From Marthasterias glacialis (lineage: Eukaryota; Echinodermata; Asteroidea; Forcipulatida; Asteriidae), in contig OU452225.1 in assembly GCA_911728455.2 (NCBI GenBank), positions 10,700,106-10,764,105 on the forward strand: 64,000 nucleotides of DNA, in the 5' to 3' direction. Under the pieces are notes generated by a model that was not told the DNA's origin, did no database searches, and saw only the letters and a program-made list of their open reading frames with translations. Positions within the stretch are counted from its first letter, which is position 1. Each line of letters starts with the position of its first letter. Shown piece by piece: positions 1 through 12,540 of the stretch. The position numbers and the translations under genes are program-made.

Positions 1-2457
1 ATGTCAACTGAAATAAGAACCATTAAAAATATATATAAAAACCCAAAGAACAGCTACAACTGAGACCCTCACAAAAGGCTTTTTTGATTGCCATTCGTAG
101 CATTTCAATTGTTTCACTGCTGGCTTGTGCATGCAAGGATAACTGTGTACGGTTTGAGATAGTCATAAGCACAAAGAAACACTAGCTGTCATATTATGCG
201 CATCGCTGTAAAAGCGTGAACTCGTGTTCAATTCCCGTCCCAAGTGCGGTGCCAACCCCTCCAAATTCATGTGCATAACATGTTATAAATACAAACTCAT
301 AACCCTTAGAAACGAACGTTGCGAATTACCTGAGTGCCAGGGGTCCACATTTCTTCTGATGAACTAGAGTTCATTTTAGGTTTGATGGACGAAAACTTGG
401 ACGGAGTCCGGCGCTTATAAATCAGGATGAAAGTTCAGTGTTGCTCCGAAGGTTTTTTATGCTATGACTGAGCTGTTAATGTTATCATATTATGTTTTGC
501 ATCGTTGTTACATCTCAGCCTTTGTGATATTTATTTATGCACTTTTGCCTTGTAGCATCTTTGTAGGCCCGAGTTTTAGATATAATTTATGGAGTACATA
601 TGTGGGTACATGATAAGTCACGGAAGTTTAGACGCCTTTTGTTGATATTTGTAGGCCCCGTGGAGAAAAACCCCCAACTTGAACGATGAATTTATAGATA
701 ATTCGATAAATCGATAACTTGAGTTGGGGACCCAGTTTCTTTGTGGGGGAGGAGTGTCGTCCAGGAAACAGGGAGGTTTGGGTTTTTTCTGTATACAAAA
801 GGTAATAGCCGTTCTCACATTTATTGCAACCACTGGTAGCAATACGGCCTTTTAGAATTTAAACTCTTCTTGGGTCATGATATGGGGATGGTTTCAACTC
901 GTCCCTCTTTCTCGGCGATCTGTGCCCATAATAGGACCTACATGTACTCTTCAAGTTTCTTACCAGCTGACGAGTCTGCCATAACATGGTGGTTCGGTGA
1001 ATCGTGCACAAGATCGACAAACTATAGGGTTGTTACGAAAATTCATTGGTGGTTACTGAAGTCCAGTTTAAACAAAATAACGTTCTTCACTTAAACATAG
1101 TATCAGAAATCAAGGGAAATTCTAACTTATTTCTGTTTCATATTATCCAATCACATCGTGACCACGTGATCGTCAAACTACAGTGGTCCTCTTATCCCCC
1201 CCCCCAAAAAAAAAGTGGAATTTCCTTTAAATTTCCTTAAGATTTTTTATTTTCTTAAAAATTTCTATAGGCCTAGGTTTTTCGTTTCCTTGGGCTACAA
1301 TAATGTCATAAGGGCCATGTCACATGGGGCAATTTACAGGCTCCAGAACCAGGCAATCTCCCATAGAAAACTCATTCACATTCCAGTTTTCTCACATTTT
1401 CCAGGGGCTGATTAATTAAAGCTAGATGAGTGACTCTTCAAAACAAAAGGCTCCTTTTTTTCCCATTGGTGCAGTTGGTTGCCTCAAGTTGCTGGAAAAA
1501 AAAATTGGTGACACACACCGAGTCACACAAACTTTTTAACACCGAGTTGTGGGGACTCCCTATTGTTGTTCTATTATTCCCTTTTCTATTGAATTACCTT
1601 GTGGGGACAGGGTTTGACGAAGAAAAACGTTGTGGGGACCTTTGTTCCATTGTATAAATGTCCCCATAACGGTGTGTGTGCCTACCCACACACACACGCG
1701 CACATCGCACACAGGCTGTTTCGCTCGTTACATTGTATCATTATTGTATCAAAGACCGCAAAAAATCAACCGCAAACGGCCACTTTCTGAAGCCTGACTA
1801 GGAATGACAATGCCAGTGACTGTTTGCGCGACGTAGTCGTCGATTTCCGGTTCAAAACACATGAGGGCGATATTCAAAAAACTCTCTGGGGAAATGTGCA
1901 AGCCTGGATATTCACACGAGTTCAGAGAAATATGTGATCGGTTTTTCACTATTTTCTCCTAAAACAGATCGCCGATTGATCTCAAACTTCTACAGGTTTG
2001 TTATTGTATGTATATGGTGAATTACATAAAGTGCTAACACTGCCAGCAACCGTTTTTGAGCTAAAAACCAATCCTGTAGATTACCTTTAAAGTTTAATCT
2101 ATTTGTCTGCCACTTGGCCGGGGATGAATAGTGTCTATCACACTATGTTAGCCCAATGTTAACATTGACGGACGTTTTACTTTGGGGCGACAACATTTCT
2201 TATTGGAATCAATGGAGGTTCTGTGAGGATTTAGAAGTGAGATACAAACAAATTAAGACATTTCGCTCTTCTATAATGTTTGATTGTATGTTTTATTTGA
2301 TACCAGAGCTGCAACCCACAGTCATCCATGATGATTGTTGTTAGTGGCAAGTTTAAAGTCTAACAAAAATGACGACAGGGTTAAAGGTCAAACGCCTAAA
2401 CTCACATCACAAAAGTGTTACTATAATGAGAATCCATTCTTTTTTTTCTAATTGAAG
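1..2457. other. Non-coding flank/intron upstream of sialyltransferase exon A
   Basis: I see no convincing exon here. The stretch from about 2150 to 2457 aligns by eye with the last intron of gene C (about 35405-35715); for example both contain CTTATTGGAA followed by GAGG(T/C)TCTGTGA. It is therefore the 3' part of the last intron of copy A. The rest (1 to about 2150) is AT-rich with a short CA run near 1685-1700, and the penultimate exon of this family is not found in it. Confidence 0.5.
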
Positions 2458-2708
2458 GTTTCTACATGACTCAGTTGTCACTGACGATGTGCGAGGAGAC
2501 ACACCTGTACGGTTTCTGGCCCTTCTCTTACAGGGTGCCAGACAAGGTGACAGACACTGGGATAAACATGATGAGGAAAGTCAAGTATCACTACTTCGAC
2601 GACCTTGAGGTGGGTAAAGCTCATTCGATGAACAATGAGTTTTCGGTGTTGCTTCAGATGCACGCTCTGGGACTCCTTAAGTTGCATGTCAGAGACTGTG
2701 ACGTTTGA
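2458..2708 (+). CDS. Last exon of an ST8Sia-like sialyltransferase (copy A, partial)
   Basis: The exon follows the acceptor TTGAAG and ends with TGA at 2706-2708. It starts in phase 1, so that a G from the previous exon completes GGT, exactly as in gene B. It encodes the second part of sialylmotif S ([13 protein letters not shown], then HLYGFWPF), motif III (KYHYFD) and the VS motif H-x4-E (HSMNNE), and ends VRDCDV. The family transfers sialic acid from CMP-sialic acid onto sialylated glycans in the Golgi. Compared with copy B it carries four extra residues before the HYFD motif. Only this exon is visible: upstream exons lie left of the window or have been lost. The exon itself is intact, so the copy may be functional if the rest exists. 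Confidence 0.8.
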
Positions 2709-2879
2709 GGGATCTCCTATGGGGGGAGGGGTCCCCGATTGGGGGACTTATATCCCCATTGACTTTGCAAGTCTCGCGTTTTTTTGAAAATGTTGGCCCT
2801 ATGAAATGTATGTAACATATATGTAGCGTACATTCAAAACGTACATGACGTCACTGAAATAGGGCACCCGATACATTAC

Positions 2880-3010
2880 ATACAGTTGAAGAGAAGGCTT
2901 CAAAAGAAGGCTACTCATTGGCCCATCATGTGCGCTGCGTGTTTTCATTATTTCATAGTTGTTTGCCTCTAAGATGGCGGCGTGATGACGTCAATGCATA
3001 ACATCCATAA
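2880..3010. repeat. Dispersed repeat with YY1-like and CRE-like motifs, copy 1
   Basis: It contains AAGATGGCGGC directly followed by GTGATGACGTCAATGCATAA. The same arrangement, after an ATTGGCC and a TTTTCATTATTTCATA block, recurs downstream of gene B (about 23675-23800 and 23945-24095). AAGATGGCGGC matches the known YY1 site and TGACGTCA the CREB/ATF site; whether they act here is not shown. Confidence 0.5.
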
Positions 3011-3544
3011 TAATGAACCAACTATCAAAATTAGTCATGTCATGGGAACTCTTCTTCCGGCCGAGTAAGTTTGTAAATCACAATGGTTAGGCAGACGACA
3101 ACATTACCAGCAAAAAATTAATTATAATAATAAAAAAACTAGATAGTAAGTGTTTGTAAAACCAATCACATAGGGCAAACAGACTCGCTGACTATTTAAC
3201 ACAAACAAATAATATAAAAAAAAAACCCGAATGGACGTTGTCTTTATAATTACTGTTATTATGCACAATGTTTTATTTCACCTTCCTGTTTTAAACGGAA
3301 GTCCAGGGCCAAATTGGTTCATGGGTATAATAGAAGTATCATTGCTTATTTCCTTCATTATGACATAACATTTATGAATGTTATCCTTCAGGAGATAACT
3401 TATAACTGATGTCCTTCGTGCCCCGATGACATCATAGTGACTGATTTTACTTTTTTATGGACTAATTTTATCTATCATGTACGATTAGAAGGGTGTTATC
3501 ATTTTTCCAAAGTAATAGATAAAGTACACAATTTAAAATAAGCC

Positions 3545-3730
3545 TTTTTAAACTTGTTGCTAGGGGGCGCTCTATGATATGGTGACGTCATCAAACCTAC
3601 AATTCACAAGAATACCACTCACTGACGGTTTTATATACACAGAAACCATATCCAAATTCTAAACCATTCTGACTGTAGACCTCATACAATAATCTCTTTT
3701 CAACTTCCGGTTTGGACCAGAAAGGTCATG
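3545..3730. repeat. Dispersed repeat, copy 1 (GACGTCATCAAAC ... CAACTTCCGG)
   Basis: The block runs from TAGGGGGCGCTCTA through TGACGTCATCAAAC and ATTCTAAACCAT to TTCAACTTCCGGT. It aligns by eye with 5560-5735, where the same landmarks occur in the same order. Shorter related pieces (CTTCCGGT...ACCGGAAGT) lie near 25590 and 58700. I do not recognise the family. Confidence 0.5.
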
Positions 3731-5559
3731 TCCGTGGGTGAAGTGAATATTTAGTACTGATCTACAAAATGATGTAAAAGATGATTAAGTTATGTGTGTT
3801 GCCTAACTTTTGATGGGATTGTAAGATGCTGTTTGAACAATTTCCAAGTGCTGCAAAAATGTTCCTTTTGAATGCAGTGCAGTTGAAGTGCGTTTAAGTT
3901 CTTTGTAATGATTGCCTTGTGTGACACAGACATTATGTGACTCTATACAAGACAATCCGACGTGCTCACAATCAGCAAGGCGATTTCCAAAGGATTTGTG
4001 GATTTGTGGATTTGTGGATTTTACTTTCTTCGTGGGCGAGTCGATTTTACGGCTTGGTTTGATTCGGTTCGATACACGCCAAGCGTTACAGGACAACGCG
4101 TCTGAACTACCGTACAGACAACAAACTGAATTATCATGACCTAGTCAGACACCTCTAGTAAGGGATATTGTTTTTGAGGCTGTCGCCCTTTTCAAGCGAC
4201 TCTTCGCGATTGCCAGTCAACTTTGAGGAAAGAAGAACATGACAATCTTGACGAATATGAAGTTCCCCGAGGTGCGGTTGGTCCAGTGACGTTTGTTCGT
4301 GGTGCTGAACCATACTGTTCGAGCCCATTGCCACGGCCGCTGCTGCTGGTGAAGCGGGGGTGCGTAGGAAGCCGAGGACCAACCTTTCCGTGAAAATGTA
4401 GATCATCACCTGTGAACTTGTAAATGTTTCGTCTATAAAACCGGGGGCGTTTCGTCTATAAAACAGGGGGCGGATCCGGGGGGGGGGGCCCTTTTTGGTT
4501 AATTTGATTGAAAAGTGTACTTCTGTAAACATGTCAAATTATTCATGCTTTTCAGGACCTTTGAGGGCCCGGACCCCACGCTGTTAGGGCTTCGCGCTAC
4601 GCGCTTGCAGTCGTCACAACTTTCCTTCAATCATCATTTTGCTGCTTGATCGGCAAATTTCACCCCCCCCCTCGTTTGGAAAATCCTGGATCCGCCCCTG
4701 AAAACCTTCCCATACTCACAAACAAGTGTCAAACCACTTCGCAAAGACCCAAGATGATTATGTCGTAAGTGTGTGACTTCTAAACTCTACTTGACATCCG
4801 TGACGTCAAGGGATCTATGCATAGCATTTTTATACGTAAGCAGTTTTTTTTTTTTTTTTTTACTTTGGGTTAACAAATAATTGTTTGTCGGACACAAAGG
4901 GTCGGACATTACAGTTCAAAACTGTCGTCAGACATAAAAATCCATGTCGGAGAATAAAAGTCCATGTCGGACATAATGTTGGGTAACATACGTGCGCTAT
5001 ATAAGACGCCGGTATCTTTATGTTTTATTTTTGATTTGTACAATGTACAACCAAGTTGTCGATTTAAACCTTGTTTCATTTTAGTATAGATCTTAAAGTT
5101 TCAAACTTGTCTATTTAAATGTTATTGTATGGAGTAAATGCATATCTGTATTCGGCGCCTTTGAATGTTTCACCACACTCTTAAGTCCAAAGTGTTAAAT
5201 TAACACTTGAAAAGGGTTCGGTCAATGGCAACTCTTCAACGAGTTAAATGTAACTCAATTGAAGAGTTGAATTTACACTATCAAGAGTTCAATCTCAGCT
5301 TCTGAACCGCTAGTCTGATACTTGTGTTAGTTGAATCTAACTTTATAAAAGTGATTTCAATGACCGAGCCCTTTTAGTGTAAACACTTTCATTTTTTGGA
5401 GTGCAGGTAACTTCTGGCTATTAATATAGATACTCTGTTATTATTAAACTTATAGTTGATGTTAGTCCACCCGGGTGATGTCTTAGTGACGGCACTTGCT
5501 TCATATAAGCCCAATATGATGTATAATTTAGAATAAAAATTAGAAGTGTAATCGTTTTT

Positions 5560-5735
5560 ATACCTGTCTCTAGGGGGTGCTCTACAGTGGGTTGACGTCA
5601 TCAAACGTGCAACTTTATAAAGAGAAACCACTCCCTGATACTTCGTTCACAGGAAAAACACCAACATTCTAAACCATAATGATTATAGATCTCAAACAAA
5701 GTCATTTAACTTCAACTTCCGGTGGACTGGAAGGA
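5560..5735. repeat. Dispersed repeat, copy 2 (GACGTCATCAAAC ... CAACTTCCGG)
   Basis: Second copy of the repeat at 3545-3730, with the same order of landmarks (TAGGGGGTGCTCTA, TGACGTCATCAAACG, ATTCTAAACCAT, TTCAACTTCCGG). It is diverged, so this is an old dispersed family, not a recent duplication. Confidence 0.5.
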
Positions 5736-7553
5736 AACAGTACAATTTTTGTCACATTATTTTGTGCATGAATTTAACCACCAGCTACGATTTACAGAAT
5801 GGTACAAACATTACACGATCATGTCACGTGGTTTAGGAGATAATAATGCCATTTTAAATAGAGACTGGAAGACTCGTGATTGAAATCCAAATGTTGGGTT
5901 ATAGATAGCGGATTTTTTTTGTATATACTTTTGGAGGGTCTTTCTAGTCATGCTTGGGTCAATACTTTTTTATATTACCGCCCCCCAAATCGTCCGAGGA
6001 CAAAGTGTCCCCATTAGTATAATGGAATTGAAATAACCGTTACGACGACACCCTTACGTTACCAATTCGAGCCTCTATAGTACACAATAAGATACGATAT
6101 AAAGTAAACCCTCAATTAACAAGCATATCAAGTAAATTCAATGTTTACTTACGAGTTTGACTGCGGGAAAGAACCGGGCTGCACTCTACGGAAACCGGAA
6201 CGGAATTGATTCGGCGGCTGACAAGCAGAAGAAAATACCCGCCACATCATCAGACGGTGCATACCGGACATTCCGAAATACAACTGATGAAAGGGGAAAT
6301 AGCCCGAACCGAGACCTCATGTAAAAAAAAGGCAAACCCGCTAGGATGAATGAAAGAAAGAAAACTAATCTGTGGAGACTGTTCGTAAGTGTGACATAAC
6401 TGCTATAAGCCACGCCCTCTGGGTGCACCCCACTAAATAAACTTCAAAAATTCAAAAAAATATTTAGAAGTCTTACAGCGTTTTAAATCAAATGAAAAGT
6501 ATTTATTGAGTGCTAAACTTTCACCCTCTGGTCAATTTGACATGGGTAGTCCCAAGGCCCGTCGAGTTATTCTCCGTCCAAGTAAAAACACCCCTACACT
6601 TGTGTAAATTTCAAAACGTCCGAGCATCGATCTCGAAAAATGGTCCCACACCTATGAGTAAATAGGACCATTTTTCTTAGGGCCCAGGTCATCCAAAATA
6701 CCTCAAGTTAGAAGCCAACAACCACGAGGTCACACTTGTGCAACGTTTTGACACTGTATCCCTTTTAATTGGCCCTCAGATCTTTCTAGTAAGGAACATT
6801 TTGAGGGCGTACAAAATATTCATGAAGCCGACGGACTGTTTTCTCCCGATTTAGTGGGGTGTACCCTTCTTTACTGCTCAGCCATAAACATGAGGAGAGG
6901 TAAAGAATGCGGGCTATAACACTTGGGCACAAAGATGCAATTGTCTGCACTTCGTCTTATCCTTCGAAAAACGGTGTCGAATCTGAGGGAAAAAAATTGC
7001 GGTTGGATCCGGCATATCACCCCCATTCACTTGTGTGTTGTGACTTAAGATGTAGGACTAGGTATGGAAGAATGTGTGGGTGGTCTAGTTTTAATTAAGA
7101 ATAAGAAACGAATAAGAAAAAAGGGAAAGAAACAGAACAATTAAAGAAGAAAAAAACAAACAAACATAATAAGACTGCTTGCTTATGAAGGTTATACAAG
7201 TCATTGAATAAAATGTTATGGTGAGGTGTTTGGGCCTCAGCCGAAATTTTGTTTTGTTTTGGTTCGATTTCGATGTGAAGGTAAACAAATTGACCGGGGT
7301 GAAGAAAAGTACAACAGAAAAAAAAGTTTATATAGTATCCGTAAAAAGTGGGTGGTGACTATGATTTAATTCAATTATCTAAGAATAACCAACTTTTTGA
7401 AGTTATCTCGTTTCATAGCGCATTATAATTAACACGCTATTGTGACTTTTATTCAGCGCACTTTGGTTGTTTCCTACCATACGAGTGTTCTTCCGCCAGT
7501 CGACACACAAGAGTCGTTCCCATGTCCGATAAAAGTAACCCATTGTTCTTGTG

Positions 7554-8085
7554 CCGGTGTCAGATGCAATTGTGTCCGCCATGCAATACTGTCCGCTCCG
7601 GACACTTTTGCATATGCAATCGTGTCCGGGGCTATGCAAAACCGTCCGACACACATGTACATTGTGCGTCAGCGAGCGTGCATGCACTGAACGTATGTAT
7701 GCACATGTGCGGCATGAATATTCATGTATTATGATTGCAGCTTACTGCAACGGTTTCAGCGCTTTAGTTTTTCTTCTGTTTTAAATCTTTTGACATATTT
7801 ATAAACATAACCCGGGGGTGTCATGGACAAGCAAAATTTCCACGGGCCCGCCGTGCCTGGGGCTTGTTTTTGCCGAATATTTGAACATAGGCTTCGAGGA
7901 CCGTTTTGCACGGTGGCGGACACGATTGCATATGCAAATGTGTCTGGGCGGACACAATTGCATTATGCAGCAGCGTCCGGGCGGACACAATTGCATATGC
8001 AAAATCGTCCAGCGGACGGTATTGCATATGCAATAATGTCCGCCGGATAGTATCGCATAGAGGACATAATTGCATGCGACACCGG
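7554..8085. repeat. Foldback repeat array with GCATATGC palindromes
   Basis: The ends are inverted: CCGGTGTC at 7554 and GACACCGG ending at 8085, each followed inward by (A/G)-rich variants of GATGCAATTGTGTCC. Between them are repeated blocks made of GTCCG / CGGAC half-sites and the palindrome TTGCATATGCAA, several per arm (about 7560-7660 and 7905-8080), separated by about 240 bp of unrelated sequence. No clear target-site duplication is seen. Open frames on both strands here are by-products of the palindromes. Confidence 0.6.
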
Positions 8086-8144
8086 AGGCTGATGTTTGGG
8101 CAGACTCACGGCCAGGCGCCGTTGGACTCATGACAAATGGGAGA

Positions 8145-8282
8145 CTTTTGAGGACACTAGGTGGCAGCAGACTTACCAGGTAAACACATTGTTCTCGGAT
8201 GTGTGAGCATGCTCATAACTACGCAAACAATGGACTTTTACCTGGTAAGTCTGCTGCCACATATCTTCCCAAAGTCTCCCAC
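8145..8282. mobile_element. Hairpin MITE (GGGAGACTTT ... AAAGTCTCCC)
   Basis: Long inverted arms: GGGAGACTTT...GGTGGCAGCAGACTTACCAGGT on the left and ACCTGGTAAGTCTGCTGCCAC...AAAGTCTCCC on the right, around a loop with ACATTGTTCT / AACAATGGA. The same outer or inner motifs recur at about 20146-20278, 43745-43835 and 44395-44545, so it belongs to a family. No coding capacity. Confidence 0.65.
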
Positions 8283-8338
8283 TGGGCGGTAAAATGGGGA
8301 TCCCCCATTTTGACCGGCCCGAATTTGATTCTACATCA

Positions 8339-8941
8339 TATGGTGGCCCTGAAGGGACATAAACATTCACGACTAGTCGTATATTCATTCGCGACGTCGT
8401 GAATTTATTCTAGTCTGGTTCCCTGACCAAAGATTCCCTGACGACTCTTGTTAAATCTTAGGTCAGGCATCATCCAAAGCTATACATAGATTATGACGCG
8501 ATATATAAATATTAATTACTTGTCACCGACGGTGGACGATGTCATTGGATGATGACGGGCTCTGTTTACTTTCAAAAAGCTTGGGATAATCAGTTTGTAA
8601 AAATGTTACAAACATATTCAAATATAGTGTCGAATTTGTTGGGGGAAAAGGAAAAAGAAAAACGATAATGGGAAGTGTCTGCAAAATTGTTGAATTTGTA
8701 TCAACAAAAGAAATGCCCGACCATCAACAACACAGTCCGAACGTTGACGACAACGAGTTCGGAGCATTTCGGATATTTTCGAAAAAGGAGGAATTCCTCC
8801 TTTTTTGTCACGTGACATTTTTGGTGATGCCTGACCCTAAAATCGACAGAGAATAGTCGGAGATTTGTTGGTCTGGGGACCAGACTAAATTTATTCACGA
8901 CTAATCGTACATTTTATTCGCGACCAGTCGTGAATAAATTT
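8339..8941. mobile_element. Partial foldback-type element with TATGGTGGCCC terminus
   Basis: It starts with TATGGTGGCCCTGAAGGGAC, the same terminus as the element at 60171. Inside are imperfectly inverted blocks: CACGACTAGTCGTATATTC...TAGTCTGGTTCCCTGACC at 8365-8435 and GGTCTGGGGACCAGACTA...GACTAATCGT...GACCAGTCGTGAATAA at 8869-8941. No matching CCACCATA end was found, so the right terminus is missing or diverged. More CGACTAGTCGTGAATAAAT units lie at about 9676-9732. Confidence 0.45.
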
Positions 8942-9577
8942 CCATTATCTTAGGGGGCTCAATCAAACGGACGATAGACGGCGTAGGGCTTCGTGTGAAT
9001 GCTTGCCGCATGCCACACTATAGTGATAGCGACTAGCGGGTGCCGCGCTAGGTGCCGCACCCGATAGGTTAACGCGTTATTCGCGTATGAAATGATGCAG
9101 TTAATGTAAAGTGGAGTAAGAGTGTAATTTGCACGGGAGTGGGACACTCATTAAGAGTCATTATTTTCTACAATGGGTTTGGTAACAGTAGTTTAAAAAA
9201 TGTACGCAATGGTGTTATGTTTGAGTGAAACTTGGTACTGTTCTCTACTTTATTGCTCAATCGTTGAACCCTTCAAGTTACTCGAAAAATATTTACGACC
9301 TTTCGCGAATAATTATATCGTCAATGTTTTCACGAAGGGACGGGCATGTCAAATTGGAAACAAATTGTGTTTGGAGATAATCACACAAGAGCATCATCAC
9401 ATTTCAAAACTGCAAAACAAAAGCACAATGTTTATTCTTTTAAGTCTGTACTTTCCTCCTGTGATTTATTATGAGTTAAACTTTCATCAAAATGTGATTT
9501 TTTATGATCAATTCATCAATTTATTTATGATTTATTCGAGAAATTATGAAAAGGACGGGCATCCCGAAATTACGCTT

Positions 9578-9631
9578 TTTGTGTTTTCACGAAGCGACGG
9601 GTATATGCCCGTCGCTTCGTGAAAACACAAA
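9578..9631. repeat. Perfect hairpin, 24-bp arms
   Basis: The left arm 9578-9601 reads TTTGTGTTTTCACGAAGCGA plus CGGG, and 9608-9631 is its exact reverse complement, with a 6-nt loop TATATG. A related half-site (TTTTCACGAAGGGACGGGCA) lies upstream near 9327. It closes a 140-codon open frame (9200-9622) that has no recognisable domain. Confidence 0.6.
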
Positions 9632-9739
9632 CGAAATGTACGCCAAGTCGCGAAAAAATATACCTCTAGTCGGAATAGATATACGACTAGTCGTGAATAA
9701 ATATACGACTAGTCGTGAATAAATCGACGTCGCAATTGA

Positions 9740-9742
9740 ATT

Positions 9743-9776
<34 letters not shown>

Positions 9777-12540
9777 TTTGTTTAACACACACTACATTTG
9801 TAATTTGTAGCCCATGATCGTCGTCCATTCCCGTCTGTTGTGGTCAACTGAGCTGCTTTTATCTGTGCATTATTCATCCCCGGGGGAGGAAAGCGGCAAC
9901 GGACAGTTTCTTGTCACTTTGTATCGCATCACTGCCCGATTACATATGTCACTATCATTTCATTTTGCTGATTGATATTCAGGCGATGACAATCATACAA
10001 AAATAACACCTGGGATGCCATTAAAGTTTAATCAGCGAATACCCCTGGCAGACACTTCTAAAAGAAACACGAATTCCGATTGAAACAAAAGAATAGACGA
10101 GTTTTGACAAGTTATACAATTCTGTATTTTTTTTTTAAGTTAAACCATACGTTTGTCTGGTCCTTTTTATATTGCTCAAACCTCTGAAAGTGAGAATATA
10201 AGTCTCACATTCCAAGAAGTCATTTTTTTTTTATTCTCTAGTTTTCCAATAAACACACGATTTCTGATCTGCTGAAGACGGGCAGAGTATACCAATCGAA
10301 ACGTCCAGACCATAACAACGGCTCTTTTCAGAGCCAACACTCCTCACTGATATAAAAGATTTACACACGGTTGATGCTTGTACCTGTAAGTTTACTATAA
10401 TAATAAAGGTTACTCCCTAAACACACAATTGTGTGACACATTTATGAAGTTCTAGGTCGTAATGTAAGACCCTAAATGTATAGCCAGGGTCTAAATGCAG
10501 GTTGGCAGACAGGATCGGGGCTACCATTAGGTAGATTGTTGGACAGTTATCTATCATGCAATATTTAGGTACAGGGTTGTGGTTACATTTGTACCCTGAG
10601 CTATAATTAGGGTTTGGAGCTTCAAAAGGCTAGGGTTACGTTTCTTTACAGGGTTTGGGGTAAATTACAATTTGGCCTTGGGCTACATTCGTACCACATA
10701 CACGACGAACAACCGACCGGTGAAAACTGCATTAGTTTATACGGTGATCACGATTTCAAGGAAATTATCACAAACAGGCAATGTTTTGTTTAGAATTATG
10801 CACGTCAGTTTCAGTTCTCAAGAATTATGTGTTTAAGTGTTTTCAGTTTCGTATTAGTGATTACAAATGTCAGATAATAGTAATAGTATATACATGTCTT
10901 TGTAACGAAACTGCCAATTTGCTTATATAACTTTAGGCATTATTTTCTGGTCATGACAAAAACCGGCTGAAAGCCTACAATGCAAACAAATGGGTAACCA
11001 TAATATATTCAAACTTTTTATAAAACAGGTGTCATGGCGTGCACGAATCAAAAGTCAACTCAGTCCATTTGCTTTTGTTATAGTGAATTTCCTTAAATAT
11101 ACTTTTATTGAATGGAATTGTTGTACATTTTCTCAAAATGTATTTAATTGAGATATAGAGACCTAGATTGCACCTGCGCGTGCCTTAAAGAGGATGGTGA
11201 AGAAGATGTAGAAAAAGAAAACGGCGTTTAAAATTAGACTGTTTAAAAATTAGCGGAAGAGGAGAGATTGTTTACATTTTATTTATTTATTTATTTTTGT
11301 TATTGTTATTTATTTTTTTCACTGCCCTTTTAAAATGATAAATAATGATTGCTGGAACATTCGATATTGGGAATTGAATTCAATTTTATGGAATCCCGGT
11401 ATAAAAATGTATTCAACTCAATCTCTGATTCATTCTTAAAGGTTTTATTTCCAGGCATTGCAGTACAGGATGAACAACCATTATGTTGGTAAGTCATTGC
11501 GTCAGCTGCAAGCCCATCTGCCGCAAGCCCTAATAAGTTATCGACTTTTCTGGTTCCACAGCTGGCATACTTTATCTGTGTAATTTTACCCAAAATCACC
11601 CTTATCACCGTTCAAAGGTCTTTCTTTTGACACAACCGTATAATTCTGAGAAGACCTCGAGTCTTTGAAGAACAGAGCCTATGTAAAAGCTAAGTCCAAT
11701 ATTATTAAACTGTTCTTACATAAATCCTCAATATTATACAAAAACTAGCTAAATTCAATCCCTATGGGCTGCTCGCAATCGGTTGGAGACAGTTTGAATG
11801 GGCGTGGCTTACCGTGGAATCACGTCATACGTACCAGCAGAACCCAGCGTTTTACGAGATCTCTCGTTCAAACAGTTGACATGTCTCTTTCACAAAGCAA
11901 GTTTAATCACATAATGTGCAATGTTCTACTCTAGTTAGACTCTGATCAAGTGTAATGATGCCCCAAACATGTTTAAATGAGTTTGAAGCAGAAACAATCT
12001 TCGAATTACAAGAAACCTCAAAACACTGCTTAAAGCCCCAGCTTAACATTGGTAAGAAGAAAAACATAAATGTTCACAGATTTACATACACCTTTGGTAT
12101 AAAGATAATAATGATAGAAATGTTTCTGCCTGAAGTGTTATCGCTTTAAATAATAAATGAAAAAAGATCCAAAAAATGAAATAACGAAATGAGCTGGTTT
12201 TATTATATATCTTGATTTGTGCAGAGAATGGAAGCATTTACCGCCAGTTAACCAATGTTGAGCTGGGGCTGTATTGAGGTGTAAAGGTGCAAAAGATAAT
12301 GTGCTATCAATCAGCAATTGCATGTATGATTCCAGCTCCCTACATTGAAGTTATGAACGTCAGAGGTCTACATTTTTTTCTAGAATCATTAAAACCTAAA
12401 ACAGCATGATCTTTTTTTTTAGTGTGTGTGTAAACACAGTGTTTGGATACGTTGATCATGTCCTGTCGTAATGTGATCGAGGAAGTATAACAAGAAACGA
12501 TTGACATTGTGTTAGACGCCGATCGTGTAGGCGACTTACT
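9740..12540. other. Intergenic, no gene recognised
   Basis: AT-rich sequence with a long poly(T) run (about 9746-9773), low-complexity TTTATT runs near 11275-11315 and a hammerhead-like motif (10265-10310). I find no supported coding region. Confidence 0.4.
10265..10310 (+). other. Hammerhead-like sequence motif (retroelement debris?)
   Basis: The order is TCTG, CTGAAGA, a poorly pairing stem II region, GAAACGTC, CAGA. CTGAnGA and GAAA match the hammerhead core, GTC would be the cleavage triplet, and TCTG/CAGA could form stem I. Stem II is weak, so activity is doubtful. Such motifs are known in Penelope-like retroelements. Confidence 0.25.

Larger units (their letters stand above)
2709..7553. 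other. Intergenic, repeat-rich, no gene recognised
   Basis: This stretch holds the 3' flank of copy A, a YY1/CRE-type repeat (about 2880-3010), two copies of a dispersed repeat (about 3545-3730 and 5560-5735), a poly(T) run near 4845 and GC-skewed transposon debris near 4440-4700 (GGATCCGCCCCTG type). Short open frames have no recognisable domains and no splice context. Confidence 0.5.

Noticed and set aside
4155..4532. 125-codon minus-strand open frame
   Set aside because: No recognisable domain; its start overlaps GC-skewed transposon debris with a poly(G) run.
9200..9622. 140-codon open frame as a gene
   Set aside because: AT-rich, no recognisable domain, and it ends inside a perfect hairpin.
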